Assembly (NCBI GenBank): GCA_023212725.1 | Contig: JALBYF010000005.1 | Coordinates: forward strand, 288,246 to 352,245 | Reading direction: 5' to 3' | Source: Tranzscheliella williamsii | Lineage: Eukaryota > Basidiomycota > Ustilaginomycetes > Ustilaginales > Ustilaginaceae | Length of the DNA stretch: 64,000 nt | Part shown: piece by piece, positions 10,544-21,439 of the stretch | How the letters are laid out: every line of letters begins with the position of its first letter | How positions within the stretch are numbered: the first letter of the stretch is position 1 | Notes under the pieces: model-generated | What the model was told of the DNA's origin: nothing | What the model saw: the letters and a program-made list of their open reading frames with translations, nothing else | Databases searched by the model: none | Position numbers and translations under genes: made by a program

Positions 10544-11536
10544 TCATGAAAAGGTTGGGTTTTGACCATGGTCAGAGTCGGAGATCAGCTCGCGCAGCGC
10601 GCGCTCGAAGTGCTTGGCCATGGTATAGTGTGTGTCGCCGGGGAACTCTGTAAGCACGGCGTGCGGAGTGCGGTCGGCCAGGAAGCGCATGGCAGCGATG
10701 GGTGCATTGACGTCGTCGGCGCCGTGCCAGATGCGCACAGGAGCATAGGTGACATCCTCGAAGCGGAATCCCCAGTCGGGATCGGACAGCAGGCGCAACT
10801 CTTGGACGGTAGCGCTGGCCCCCTGCGCAAACGGTTCGCCTAGGAGGATGCGTACGAACTCCTCGGCTTGCATTGCGACGCCGTGTGGCGTGGAGTCCGA
10901 TGGGTCCGAGGCAAGCCAGCGGTTGAGGCGACGCAGCACCGGTTTGCGTGTTGCAATCCAGCGGAAGGTATGTACGGAGGTGTCTAGGGCGGCGGCCATG
11001 GCTGCGGGAGCGCGCAGTGTTATGGCTCGGGCTGCGCGCCTGTAGCGGGACATGAGATGCGGCCCCGCTTGCCAAGGTGGTCCAGAGGCGAACAGGCCGA
11101 CGGCGGTGAGCATCGACGGCGGGAGAGCATGCGCGCAGGCGAGTGCGTATGGCCCGCCGCCCGAGAGACCGAAGACGGCAAACTGATCGAGCTGGATCGC
11201 ACGCGCAAAGCTATGGACGTCGGCGGGATAGTCCAGCAGCCGGCGGCGCGGATGCGGGCTCGACAGCCCGAAACCAGGCCGGTCGAGCGCAAGCAGACGT
11301 ACCCCCAACCGCCTTGCCAGTCCATCCATCGGCCGCGCCTCTAAGCGCGACGACGGAAACCCGTGCAGATACACCACCGGCACACCCCCCGCATCGCCGT
11401 ACTCGTCATACCCCAGCATTCGCCCATCCTCAAGCCGCATCGTCTGCCCCATTCGCGTCGTCGCCGCCACGCTCAGCCCCCTCCGACCGTGACGGGCTAA
11501 AACTACACCCCCACCCCACTTCAGCCTTGCAGACAT
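10544..11536 (-). CDS. Alpha/beta hydrolase, possibly mitochondrial
   Basis: Alpha/beta-hydrolase fold protein of 330 residues if it starts at the ATG at 11536. The frame stays open to an ATG at 11683 (379 residues) with another at 11566. I favour 11536 because it has G at -3 and starts an Arg/Ser/Ala-rich stretch resembling a mitochondrial presequence. Visible landmarks (numbered from 11536): oxyanion-hole motif HGFPSSR (58-64), nucleophile elbow GLSGGGPYAL with S125, acid residue in WHGADDVNAP (D274 or D275), and catalytic His in GDTHYTM (H303). The fold includes esterases, lipases and epoxide hydrolases; the HGFPSSR form fits a general carboxylesterase or C-C hydrolase. The substrate cannot be assigned. 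No intron is evident. Confidence 0.85.
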   Translation of the reverse strand: MSARLKWGGGVVLARHGRRGLSVAATTRMGQTMRLEDGRMLGYDEYGDAGGVPVVYLHGFPSSRLEARPMDGLARRLGVRLLALDRPGFGLSSPHPRRRLLDYPADVHSFARAIQLDQFAVFGLSGGGPYALACAHALPPSMLTAVGLFASGPPWQAGPHLMSRYRRAARAITLRAPAAMAAALDTSVHTFRWIATRKPVLRRLNRWLASDPSDSTPHGVAMQAEEFVRILLGEPFAQGASATVQELRLLSDPDWGFRFEDVTYAPVRIWHGADDVNAPIAAMRFLADRTPHAVLTEFPGDTHYTMAKHFERALRELISDSDHGQNPTFS

Positions 11537-14500
11537 GGCGATTCGGTGCGAAGTGAGCCTGCGCATAGGCGAAGGAGGTGAGTGGTATGTCGCAACTACC
11601 CGTGCCCAGCCATACGCGTCCGCCCCGATTCCTGCACGCTCCTGTCCACACCGTGCTCTGTGATTGCCCGCCAAACCACTCATACAGCACAACGGTATGT
11701 GGTTAGCCGCGCACGATCTTCCTCCCGCGTGCTTTACTGTGTTGCCGATTAAAGCATGCGGATTGAAGCGTGCCTACCCTCCTATCCGCTGATAGCGCAG
11801 CGATGCTGAGTGGGAGATAAGCGCACAAGTCACATTTGACAGGGCACGAAAGGAGGGCGGCTCTGGACCCAAGCCCAGCAGGCACAAAGCAGAAGGCAAC
11901 GATCACCGGTGCAGATCGCGGAGATCCTGCTGAACAGAATACAGACCAGACCAAACGGAATTGTGAATAGGCACAGTCTAGACGCAACCCGTGACTGACT
12001 TGGTTGACATGTGGTTTCCGCGGCGGAAGGCGGGGTTGGTCCCTCTTTTCAGTTGGGCCGACCGTGTTTCAATCAGAATCTATTTGCGACTTCTATGGCG
12101 AAGCGAGGACAATGGTGATGTGCCGCGCAGCAACTCGAGAGGCCGGGTGCTTCGAACGCTCGAACGCTAGAATTTCGGGTGTACTGTTCAGCCTTGGCGA
12201 TGGAAAGGCGGGTCATACAGGCCCTGCAGCCAATAATGTGAATGTGAATCTGACAAGGCCATCCCTCACGTCTGCCGCATGTAGCGACAACGTGGTCTGC
12301 TGCCCACAGAAGCCAGGCGCATGTTTGCTTCCATCCCTGGAATCGACAATAGATGCCAGCGGATGGCAGCTTCCCATCTAAGAACCAGAGGGGTCAATCT
12401 CACTCTTCTGTCGCTCGGATCCAACGACCAAAGGCTGGCTCTTAAAGGATTTCAACGCTTCTAAAATGGATCCTGACAACCTTCAGGCGGCGATGTGCAC
12501 GCCAAACTGTGAAAAAACGAACCCTGGAAATCGCAACATCCGCGTAGCCCGGCCAAAGATGCATTTGGGAACGATCCAAACTCACCCCCATCGAACTCTC
12601 CGCCGAAGGCTGCTTTGCCGCATGGCCTTGGCCACCTCAACTGTGCCGCGCCGTCGCAATGTGGCGCGTGTGAGTGACTGACTGCAAGAGCATACCGGAT
12701 CGCTTCGCTCATTCGACGGCGTACAAAGTCGCAGCTAGCGTCGGATCGCATTGCGGCGAAAGTGCGCCATGAGAGAACAGGTGTCGTGGGTTTCAGCATT
12801 TCCCCGTCTACGCTATTTCGTGGTCGCAGACGAGACAGATCAGGTAGCGAGCAACGTCAGGCGGACGCTGCAAGTGTCGTCCAGGTGCGGTTGTTGCACG
12901 TGCATCTTGGCCTGTGACGAACGGTGGAATCACCATCGGTACGGCGACCATAGTCGTAACACAGGCCCCCTATGTTGCAATTACCTTGTCTATGAAGCAT
13001 GTTTTGCGACGGCGCTGCAATGGTTCACGGCGGCATGTCGTGCCATACGCCAACGAGATGGCCTTACAACAAGATCCAGACGCGCCTGAACCGCCTGCAG
13101 AAACAACCCGATGGGCATCTGATGTCCTTTCCGCGGAGAGCCTCTATGCTGAGGGGACAAGGCTGCTGAAACGGCGTCGCAGCTTTTGTAATCGACCACG
13201 ATCAGGGTCTTGACATGAGGAGAGGCTTGCGGCTGGACTGACGACCACGCATTCAACGGCAGCACAGCCACGGGCTCAGCTTGATAATATGAGGTAGACC
13301 TCGCAGAACCCTTTGCTCGCTCCGATCTCGAAATACGTACTCACACTGCTGAGCCCATTTCGCGAGACAACGCCTTCGGGAGTCGCTGGGGAGTTCAAAA
13401 CGTTGTGATTGTAATTGGGCTTTAACTGATCACCAACATTAATAATAATGATACATATTTCAGCACCAATCGATCGGTAGGGACTACTAGCTTGTATGCG
13501 TTTTTCGACTTTCTATCCGGCTCCCCCGAATTTGAACATTAATGCGATATACCCTAACCAAGTGTATCATTAGCCAGTCAGCAGCAAATCGTACGGTTAT
13601 GGCAGCCAAAAGCGGCAATGGGGCTCCGGCCATCGACGCTCGACGCTCCACTCGACGCTCTTGTTTCATTCAGCGATTCACCCTTGTGTTGGGGTCTGTT
13701 TCGTCTGCCGATTCGGTGCCTTGATCGCGGCTGTATGCAGATGAAAGGTGTTGTGCGTCGTTGCGTTGTCGTGTAGTTGGCCGGAGGTTGCGGTTGCTCC
13801 CCTTTTCCCGCAGCGTTGGTTCCGGTGAATCACTTCTGCCTCCAGCTCTAGCTTCTGCGGCCTGTGTAGAACTTAGTTCCGTGACGGGCTCAACTTTCGG
13901 GAACCCCAATCCGCCTTTTCTTGCGGCCGTCTTTATCCTCTTGCCTTGCCCATCGCCATTCCTTCTCCTCTATCCATTCTTACCAACAACGCCGTCGGCG
14001 ACAACGACATAGCATTTCATCCACCGCCTCCCGCTCCTCATCACGCGTACAAATTGCATCTGCTCATCTGCGCTGACGTCGCTACGCACTCCGAAACTGA
14101 CATCGACGTCTGGACGCTTTTCTTCCTGTTGCGAATCGCCGACGGTTTCCTGCTGCGGGTCCAGCAGCGTACTATTCGTGCCTTTGTGGATTCGCCTGAC
14201 GACGCGCTTTTACCATCTCGTGTGCCCGTAGACGTGTGCCTAAACCGCAGCGACCCACGCCACAAGCCGGTAAAGTCTCTATCGTCGATCATCGCTTCTC
14301 TAGCCTCACCCTATCCCAGTTCAAGCTTCCACAGCGCATTTGGCATCCCGAGTGCTGATAGTAGCTGGTTTCATCTCTGAAAAAGGGGTCAACTCGGTAC
14401 ATCCGCCCACTCTCAGCATCGATTCGGTTTACCGTCCTACCCTCCCTTTTTTGGCTGCCTTTGGTTCCACCTTTGAGACCTTCAACGTCGCTACTCGCTC

Positions 14501-14833
14501 CCTCTTTAAGTCCGCACAATTGCCAACCGTTGCAGTCAGCTCCGATTCCGCCGTCAGCACAGCTTCAGCTCCACCACGCCTCCCCTCCTCCCGTAACGGT
14601 TTTTTTGTAAGAGAGCGAGGGTCCTCCCATCGCTTTTATAACTGCGTATCACCCCGTGACAAACTCAGTGCCGGTCGCACTTTTACTTCCTCTGCATAAG
14701 CGCAGCCGCTTGGGGTTTGGCAGCAGGGTTGAATAACCGATCGGACCTTGTAGCACCACGGAAACGGCTGGTTTCGCTTTTTAGCATATTCCGCACTGGA
14801 GACGCACTCACGCCTCAGCTTGCTGATGAGGCC
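11537..14833. other. Long intergenic region and putative 5' leader of the SABATH-like gene
   Basis: The hydrolase frame extends to 11683; beyond it about 3.1 kb lacks a supportable gene. A short AT-rich patch with TTAATAATAATG lies near 13430-13460. From about 13750 to 14700 the + strand is pyrimidine-rich with several short ATG frames, which is the look of a fungal promoter and long 5' leader with upstream ORFs for the gene starting at 14834. A non-coding or small coding first exon there is possible but cannot be placed. Confidence 0.5.
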
Positions 14834-17800
14834 ATGCCGATCGGTACCGACGCAACTGATCAGTTCTCTGCGACGCTGGAATGCCACCCTGCCGGTCTCA
14901 GGATTCCATCAGTTTCCGAACAGCTGCAAGAACGCACAACGTTGAAGCGGCAGACGGCTGTCCGTCGTCAAGGTCAATTTCCCACCGCTCACTCGAGGCG
15001 CTCTCTTGCAGACTTGCCTTCTTCCTTTGAACGCAGCGACGGCACTTTCCACCTGCATAGCCAGGCCAGCCTCTTCACTGACCCAGAAGAGGCCGATCCC
15101 GGTACTACTTCTCGTCTTGTCGAAGCATCCCAGCCATCTGCTCTGTGCGACAAGAACCGTTCAGCTTTGCTGTGGGAGGAGCCCAGAACGCCACGAGCCC
15201 GTACCGCGACGCAGGACTCTCTGATCTCGACTACCTCCTCTTATTCCAGCTCTTCCAACGGCTCTGACGATCTTCGCGAGGATCGAGACAGCAGGAGCTT
15301 CCTGATGCCGTTGGATCGCCTAGCCAACCTTGACGCCGATCTCACCCCTTCTAACCATCCTCGAAGTTTTGCCGCCATGCAACAATCGCATTCTTCTGAA
15401 GATTCGCCTGCCTTGGGAGCGTCCCCCAAATTCTGTCCCCTTGGTGATTCATCGAGGACCAGAGCCCAGGTGGATGCGGTGGCGGAAGACATACATGCAG
15501 GACCCGCTTTCTCGCGATCCTCACTTTACCAGATCGGTATGGTTGATGGTATCACTCCACCAGCTATGGCGCCAGTGTCAGCTGTTGGTACTGCTCCGGT
15601 CGATGTCAGCAGCGTCGTCACAGCTGGGCTCGAGATGGGGCTTGGCGCTAGTATGGCCGCATCCAGCCTATTGTCGCATCTCCCAAATGGCAATTCTGCC
15701 TTCTCCAACATGGCCGAAGCTCGCTTCTCGCGTACGCAGTACACCTTACCTGATCCACATCTCTCGGCGCAGTACGAGCGAGCAAGACTTGCTGACTCTA
15801 GATCACCATCTCCAACCTTCGATGGAGAGGACCTGAGCTCAGCTGTCCATCCGCCGTACCGCAGCAAACTGAGTCAGTCTCCTCCCATGGGAGCTGAAAG
15901 CCTGGAGAGCGACCTTTATCGAAGAAGGACCACGGGAGCGAGAGAAGTCAAAACACGCTTCGAGACCGTAAGGCAGGGTCGCCATCATCGTGCCGACACC
16001 CACGATCCGATTTTGTCCCACCCACCGGCCACAACCAACGCCGAGTTCGAGAAGCAGCAGTTTTATCAAAACAATTACATCGCTTTTCGCAACGATACCA
16101 AGATCACCACCAGCAATCTTATGACCAGCTTGCTTCCAGAAGGCCCTCTTTCGGCGACGACCAGCGTCGATCGCGAATCATCTCTGGGCGGTCAGAGCAG
16201 TACACATGCCCACGCTTCTTTCGGCGGAAGCACCCACCCGGGGACCCCTTCCATCGGTGGAAAGGGCATGTTGTCGCCGGATGCACACCAGCTCGGAGCC
16301 GCCAATCCCTTCGCCACCATGGGCTCCTCTTCTCCCGTCAACGAGGCGGCGCTCGATGCAGACCAGGCGGGATGGAAGGTTGCGCAGCGGGATGTAGCCG
16401 CTGGTGGTCATGGCCCCACTCAAGCGGCCTTGCTGGGTCTCGGCGGAGGCAGTCATTTCGGTCCAGGGGTAAGAGCCAAGGTTTCCGAAGTACTTCCGTA
16501 CCTGGTTGGGAGCATTCCTCTCACTGGCGAAGAGGGCGAAACCATCACCATTGCCGAGTATGGCAGCCTCAACACTCGCGCCATCAATCTGATGCAACCG
16601 ATCATCTCGTCCTTTGTTGAAAAGGCACACGCAGATACCCCACGAAGAGAGACTGGCAACGGGGATGTGGGTGATTACTTCCCTGGTCTCGACGGTCAAT
16701 CTTCCCTGCGATCCATCCTTGGTATAGACGTGTCGGCCGAAGATCCGTGTAAGGTGAACTTTACCGTCATCCATGAGGATTCACCTCAGGCCGACTTTCG
16801 GCCTTTGTCACAGATGCTAGAGGCCAATTCAGAATCCTACCTTCATCCACAATGGCAGGCATCGCACGAGCCACCGCTACAAAACGCCATCTACCCAAGT
16901 TTCGTTGCGCGCCCTTTTGCCTCCCGCATTGCTCCACCCTCCACGATCCATCTTGGCATGAGTTTGATGGATCTTCACTGGTCGCATACGCCACGCAACC
17001 CCACCGTGTCATTGTCTACTTCGGCTCATGCCGAGTTGACGACGTTCCTCACGGCGCGAGCCCACGAGTTCCGCAAAGGTGGCGTCATGGTGACCGCGTA
17101 CATAGCCCGTTCCGAGGACAGCAACGTGGTACTACCGGATCGTCCCAAATCGACCGTCTATACCACCAGTCCAACGGATCCGACAAATCCGGAGATGCAG
17201 TTCCATCAGGAAAATAGCGTGGCAGCATCCGGGGAAACGGGCATTGTCGATGCTTCAGGTCCCGTTGCATCTCGCTTGCCACATCTTCGAAAAGAACGGA
17301 CGCGATCCAACTCTTCGCCAAATCGACCCGCTTTGGCCTCCATGGAGGGGGGTGCGGACGCACACAGAAAGCCGACCGACATCTGGACCACACTTACTAA
17401 CACTCTGGCGCCATGCCTGCAACGTCTGGTTTCCTGTGGTATGCTCAAGAGCGATGTTGCGCGGCATCTCCTAAGCCTACCAATGCATGCTCGGACGCCG
17501 CGCCAGACGCGTAACGTACTCAAGTCGGTCAAGCATCTCTGGAAAGTAGAGTGGAGCTGCGGCCTCGGCGACGAGCCAACCGGCTCGGAACCCGACCAAA
17601 GGCGGTCTACACCTCTCACCAGCGAATCTGAGCCTTTACGACTCCCACATCCTGCTTGGAAGGCCTTACAGGCAGGCACACTGTCCAGAGTTGCGTTCGC
17701 TGAACATATGATACAGCTTTTCAAGAATCTCTACGAATCGCACTTCCGGGTCATCTTGCGGGAGAAGGGAAAGCTCAGCAAAGGTGCCATTGAATTCGTC

Positions 17801-17908
17801 TTGGATTCTCTGTGGGATGTCCTTCAGTCGCGCATTGACGATCAGGAACCATGCCCAATCGCACAATGCGAGCTCGAAGTCCAGGTGATAGCACTGCGCC
17901 GTATCTGA
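14834..17908 (+). CDS. SABATH-like (Methyltransf_7) carboxyl methyltransferase with long disordered N-terminus
   Basis: Predicted 1024 residues. The first ~540 are Ser/Pro/Thr-rich, low-complexity and probably disordered. After that comes a SABATH-type methyltransferase region (about 555-1000): a motif-I-like segment TITIAEYGSLNTRAINLM (about 567-584); VNFTVIHEDSPQADFRPLSQ, matching the plant segment with the ND-P-NDF core; then the segment around FVARPFASRIAPPSTIHLG followed by MSLMDLHWSHTPRNP, matching the plant SxxSLHWLSxxP region. Plant SABATH enzymes methylate carboxyl groups of salicylate, jasmonate, indole-3-acetate and related acids with SAM. Motif I has E-Y-G-S-L in place of the usual DLGCSSG, so SAM binding is likely but unproven. 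The open frame begins upstream without an ATG; 14834 (GCCATGC context) is the first ATG, and an upstream exon is possible. Confidence 0.7.
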   Translation: MPIGTDATDQFSATLECHPAGLRIPSVSEQLQERTTLKRQTAVRRQGQFPTAHSRRSLADLPSSFERSDGTFHLHSQASLFTDPEEADPGTTSRLVEASQPSALCDKNRSALLWEEPRTPRARTATQDSLISTTSSYSSSSNGSDDLREDRDSRSFLMPLDRLANLDADLTPSNHPRSFAAMQQSHSSEDSPALGASPKFCPLGDSSRTRAQVDAVAEDIHAGPAFSRSSLYQIGMVDGITPPAMAPVSAVGTAPVDVSSVVTAGLEMGLGASMAASSLLSHLPNGNSAFSNMAEARFSRTQYTLPDPHLSAQYERARLADSRSPSPTFDGEDLSSAVHPPYRSKLSQSPPMGAESLESDLYRRRTTGAREVKTRFETVRQGRHHRADTHDPILSHPPATTNAEFEKQQFYQNNYIAFRNDTKITTSNLMTSLLPEGPLSATTSVDRESSLGGQSSTHAHASFGGSTHPGTPSIGGKGMLSPDAHQLGAANPFATMGSSSPVNEAALDADQAGWKVAQRDVAAGGHGPTQAALLGLGGGSHFGPGVRAKVSEVLPYLVGSIPLTGEEGETITIAEYGSLNTRAINLMQPIISSFVEKAHADTPRRETGNGDVGDYFPGLDGQSSLRSILGIDVSAEDPCKVNFTVIHEDSPQADFRPLSQMLEANSESYLHPQWQASHEPPLQNAIYPSFVARPFASRIAPPSTIHLGMSLMDLHWSHTPRNPTVSLSTSAHAELTTFLTARAHEFRKGGVMVTAYIARSEDSNVVLPDRPKSTVYTTSPTDPTNPEMQFHQENSVAASGETGIVDASGPVASRLPHLRKERTRSNSSPNRPALASMEGGADAHRKPTDIWTTLTNTLAPCLQRLVSCGMLKSDVARHLLSLPMHARTPRQTRNVLKSVKHLWKVEWSCGLGDEPTGSEPDQRRSTPLTSESEPLRLPHPAWKALQAGTLSRVAFAEHMIQLFKNLYESHFRVILREKGKLSKGAIEFVLDSLWDVLQSRIDDQEPCPIAQCELEVQVIALRRI

Positions 17909-18841
17909 TCCAGAATAGGCTGTCTTGTGGCCGTGCACCCGTGTCCCATCCTCGATGGTCGTTCGCGTATGGATCATGCGCTGACAAGCTGCATTTGCCC
18001 TTGCCAAGATCACACCAACAAGCCCTGCCTGTCCGAGTCCTGTTTCTTCGAAACAAAGCCTCATTCTATCAAATACTACAAAGTTACGGTACCAAGGTTA
18101 CGACGCCAAGTCATCATTCGGTTGGGTCTCTCTCTCTCTATCTCTCTCTTTTTTTGGCGCTGAACCAGTCAGCATAGTCACCGTATACATTTCTCCGTCG
18201 TCACGGCCTGCATCACCTGTCATCATACAACAACCTCCCCGAATCGTATTTGATGGTCAATTGGGAAAGCAAGGTTTCCCCTTATGACTAGGAGCTCATA
18301 AGTTCCAGCTTGTTTGTACTGTCACCCTTCCGTAGCTAAGGGCCCTTCGACCCATATTGCAAATATCATGTTTTCTGAATCACCTGCTCAAGTGCTGAGT
18401 CGTCTTATGAGTCGCCTCGTGGACCTATCCTTCTACGCGCAGCGAGAGTGAAAGTGTTGAGTGCGAGTACGAGTGGAAGGTGCAGGTCCAGGAAAGATAC
18501 TGTTAGACCGAAGGATGCCGTACGCACGGCCTTTAAGCTCTGACTCCACCTCGACCGTTGAAGCTGCACCACGTTATCTTTACTCTCAGTCCACCTCATC
18601 ACCCTTTCCGCCTTCCTTGTCTCTCGCAGGCCGTTGGTCTGGTCCATCCACCGGTCATCATTGTGCATAGCGGCCGGTTCTGCTTCAAAAGCCATCTAGA
18701 GCAGGCCAGCGGCCAAGCGACTCAGCCGATTTCAGGCGATCCAAACGAAGCGCAGCCAATGCCTGAATCGCACTGTCCATGTGGTAGCGTCGCTTCCTTC
18801 GACAGGGAGCCTAGGTCCCATTAGAATCAACTGTGGTCGTC
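17909..18841. other. Intergenic region with CT microsatellite
   Basis: 933 bp between two rightward genes. A (TC)n-rich tract with interruptions, ending in a T run, lies at about 18127-18156; pyrimidine tracts are common in fungal promoters. The rest is probably 3' UTR of the SABATH-like gene and promoter plus leader of PEP7. No coding frame is supported. Confidence 0.5.
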
Positions 18842-21439
18842 ATGGCTTCCGAGGCGTCACAAGCAGCAGAGGAGCCATCCGCAAAGCGTCTATCCTATGT
18901 CCCTTACCAACGCAAAGGGCAAGGGCATGCACGCAACGCTTCTACTCTCTCCCACGCCAGCTTCGGCAATACCAGCGCCGACAATCAACAAAAAGCTGAT
19001 ATCTCCCCACCGTCATCATCTCTCACCATGGCGAACGAGCAGTCTCAGCACAGCGAAGCGCAGCGTGTACTTTTGCCATCAGGTCCGACCGTCAGTGGCC
19101 GGTCAGAACAGATAGATACCCAAGCACCGCAGCGCGGCGCGTCAGTCCACCGCTCCAACAGTACATCGTCATCCGTGCCCTCACCGGCTCATCCCACGCA
19201 GATGCGGCTTTCGGCTGGCCTGAGTAACAACGGTGCAGCCGGCCGGGTGTCGGCGCCAGTCGGTGTTGGGGCGGTACGTGCTTCAAGCAGTTTACACGCC
19301 CCGCCACCTCCTTTGCGCGTCGCGTCCAAGCTCAAGAGCAACAGAGCTGCCCCTGGTCAGGCGCCACCGTCTTCTCTTTCGACCAGACGCGATCCGGCGC
19401 TACCTTCGCCTTTGCGAGAACATGCAGATTTGACGGAGGAGGGAAGGCCCGCCCCGGTGCGCATGCCCAGCGCCGGCAGCACGTCGATACACGCACGTGC
19501 CTCAGACACCACACGCTCCCCGAAGAAAGAGCCTACCAGACACCGGGACCTAGACCGTCACGGCCGCATATCCTCTTCAGGTGTGAATAGCTCGTCACAC
19601 ATCGAGCCTTCTCGTTACGAAAGGGCACATACAAAGAATGGCATGGCTGGCGCGACCGAGCCCGGTGTCGCCTCTTCAGGTCCCGTCAGTCCGTACGAGA
19701 GCGGATCGTCCACTCCGGTCTTAGGTACGGCCGGTCTATCGATCCCCGCACATGTCAACTCCTACGCGGCCTTGCTCGCCGCCCAGCACAAGCTGGGCCC
19801 TATACCCGTCCCGCAAGGGGTTGCTATCGCCAATGCTACCGGTCTCGACTCTGGCAGTCAAGCTGATATTGCTCCAGCTGATGGCCGACCGATCACTCAT
19901 CGGACGCCCTACCGATCCGGCTTCCAGCCAAAGGGGGTGTTACGTAACAGGACAGCCGAATTCACGGAGCTGCGGCGGAAAGGGCGGAGCGCAGGAGAGA
20001 TGGAAGCGCAGCGGATGGACAGGCGCCTGGCCAAACTCATCGCGATCCACTTTGCTCCGGTCGCAGACGGAGAAAAAGCGTCGAATATGACTGCGAGAGA
20101 ATCCATCGGCTCTTCTCTGCTTGACTTTGATCTGGACGAGCTGCGCCGAGATCCGAGCACGATGCTGAAGAAGAGCGGCGCAGACTTGTGGACGAGCTTC
20201 CGGTCGCGAGGCAAAAAAGAGGACCTTGCCACGCGGGCAGCAGAGCAGAGCATCGTGATGTGGCAAGATGACGCCGAAGCCAAAGCATGTCCTATCTGCA
20301 GCACGCCGTTCAGTCTGACGGTACGCAAGCACCACTGCAGGCTATGTGGACGGGTGGTGTGTGCGTCGCCGCACCTTTCGCGCCTCACTTGGGCTGAGCA
20401 AATGGGTGCCACGACGGGCAAGAGCCTCTCTGCCGAGCAGCGCGAGGCCCTTGCCAGCAAGTGCTCTGGTAACATTGTAGCCAATCCGATCAGCGGCAAG
20501 ATCGAAGATGTCAAAGAAGGTGCAGCTGGCTCAGTTCCTGCAACGCGAGGCAGCGCTGGCTTGGCCCCGAAGGGCGTGCGGATTTGCAGAGATTGCAAGT
20601 CTGCGGTGCGCAAGAGGCAGTACATGATGGATGACGAGCCGCTGCCGGTGTTTATGAAGCTTTACGAGGCGCTGATGCGCGTGCAGAAGGAGATCGAGCA
20701 GTCGCTGCCCGAATTCCAGGAGATGGTGCTGGGCCTGCAGAAGCAAGACCAGAGCGCGGCGCTCGGCTCGTCGATCAGAGCCAACGTTGCGCTACAGCGG
20801 GATGCGGTCCAAGCGCGCAAGCAGCTGCTGGCCAACTTTGGCACGTACGACGAGCTGGCGAAGCGGATCCGCAAGCTGCCGCCAGGCGGCGAGGCGGCGG
20901 CGGAGGGCGGTGGCGATGCGGCGCAGGAGCGCATCCAGCACGCCATCTTTACACGCGCGAATCTTTTCCTGCAGCAGAACATGCTGCCTCTACAGAGTCT
21001 GCCCAAGCCAGGGAGCCGAGCGGCGGAAGACGGTGGGTCGGACTCGTCGGCGAGCGCGTCCGCCTCTCCGCGGGTCGGGTCGCCCCAGCCGCATGCGCGC
21101 CGGCATGCCAACGGCGGCTCGCACAGCAACAACGGCTCGGTCGGCTCGGTCGCCTCCTTCCGGTCGCTGTTTGGCGGCAGCGGACGCAGTGGCGCCCCCG
21201 CCAACGTCCGCGTGCAAGAGCAAGAGCGTCCGGACGACCTCCCCTCGGACCCCGCCGAGCTGAGAGAGCAGCTCAAGGTGCTGGTCGAACAGGAACAGCT
21301 CGTCGCAGAGTACGTCGAGAGCGCTGCCAAGGTGCGCAAGTTTGACGATGCGCGCACACTCAAGAAGAGCCACGACGAGCTCTGCAAGGAAATCCTCCGC
21401 ATCCAAAAGAAGCTCGTCGTCAGCGGCCACAGCCACTAG
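18842..21439 (+). CDS. PEP7: FYVE/Rabenosyn-type endosomal tether (Pep7/Vac1-like)
   Basis: Single exon, 865 residues from the ATG at 18842. After a disordered Ser/Pro-rich N-terminus that includes the segment YVPYQRKGQGHARN, seen in Vac1-type proteins, comes a FYVE zinc finger (about 475-590). It has W-x-x-D in MWQDD, first Cys pair C483-x2-C486, the PI3P-binding signature RKHHCR (495-500), and last pair C582-x2-C585, with a long loop (about 505-575) between the third and fourth pairs. The C-terminus (about 800-860, around ELREQLKVLVEQEQLV) is a Rabenosyn-type helical Rab5-binding domain. Yeast Pep7/Vac1 binds PI3P on endosomes, the Rab5 homologue Vps21 and the SM protein Vps45 to tether Golgi vesicles. 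That role is inferred by domain order. The region 660-790 is Gly/Ala/Ser-rich. Confidence 0.88.
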   Translation: MASEASQAAEEPSAKRLSYVPYQRKGQGHARNASTLSHASFGNTSADNQQKADISPPSSSLTMANEQSQHSEAQRVLLPSGPTVSGRSEQIDTQAPQRGASVHRSNSTSSSVPSPAHPTQMRLSAGLSNNGAAGRVSAPVGVGAVRASSSLHAPPPPLRVASKLKSNRAAPGQAPPSSLSTRRDPALPSPLREHADLTEEGRPAPVRMPSAGSTSIHARASDTTRSPKKEPTRHRDLDRHGRISSSGVNSSSHIEPSRYERAHTKNGMAGATEPGVASSGPVSPYESGSSTPVLGTAGLSIPAHVNSYAALLAAQHKLGPIPVPQGVAIANATGLDSGSQADIAPADGRPITHRTPYRSGFQPKGVLRNRTAEFTELRRKGRSAGEMEAQRMDRRLAKLIAIHFAPVADGEKASNMTARESIGSSLLDFDLDELRRDPSTMLKKSGADLWTSFRSRGKKEDLATRAAEQSIVMWQDDAEAKACPICSTPFSLTVRKHHCRLCGRVVCASPHLSRLTWAEQMGATTGKSLSAEQREALASKCSGNIVANPISGKIEDVKEGAAGSVPATRGSAGLAPKGVRICRDCKSAVRKRQYMMDDEPLPVFMKLYEALMRVQKEIEQSLPEFQEMVLGLQKQDQSAALGSSIRANVALQRDAVQARKQLLANFGTYDELAKRIRKLPPGGEAAAEGGGDAAQERIQHAIFTRANLFLQQNMLPLQSLPKPGSRAAEDGGSDSSASASASPRVGSPQPHARRHANGGSHSNNGSVGSVASFRSLFGGSGRSGAPANVRVQEQERPDDLPSDPAELREQLKVLVEQEQLVAEYVESAAKVRKFDDARTLKKSHDELCKEILRIQKKLVVSGHSH

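Noticed and set aside
13430..13470. AT-rich TTAATAATAATG patch as a replication origin
   Set aside because: Too short and without a defined consensus in this fungal group.
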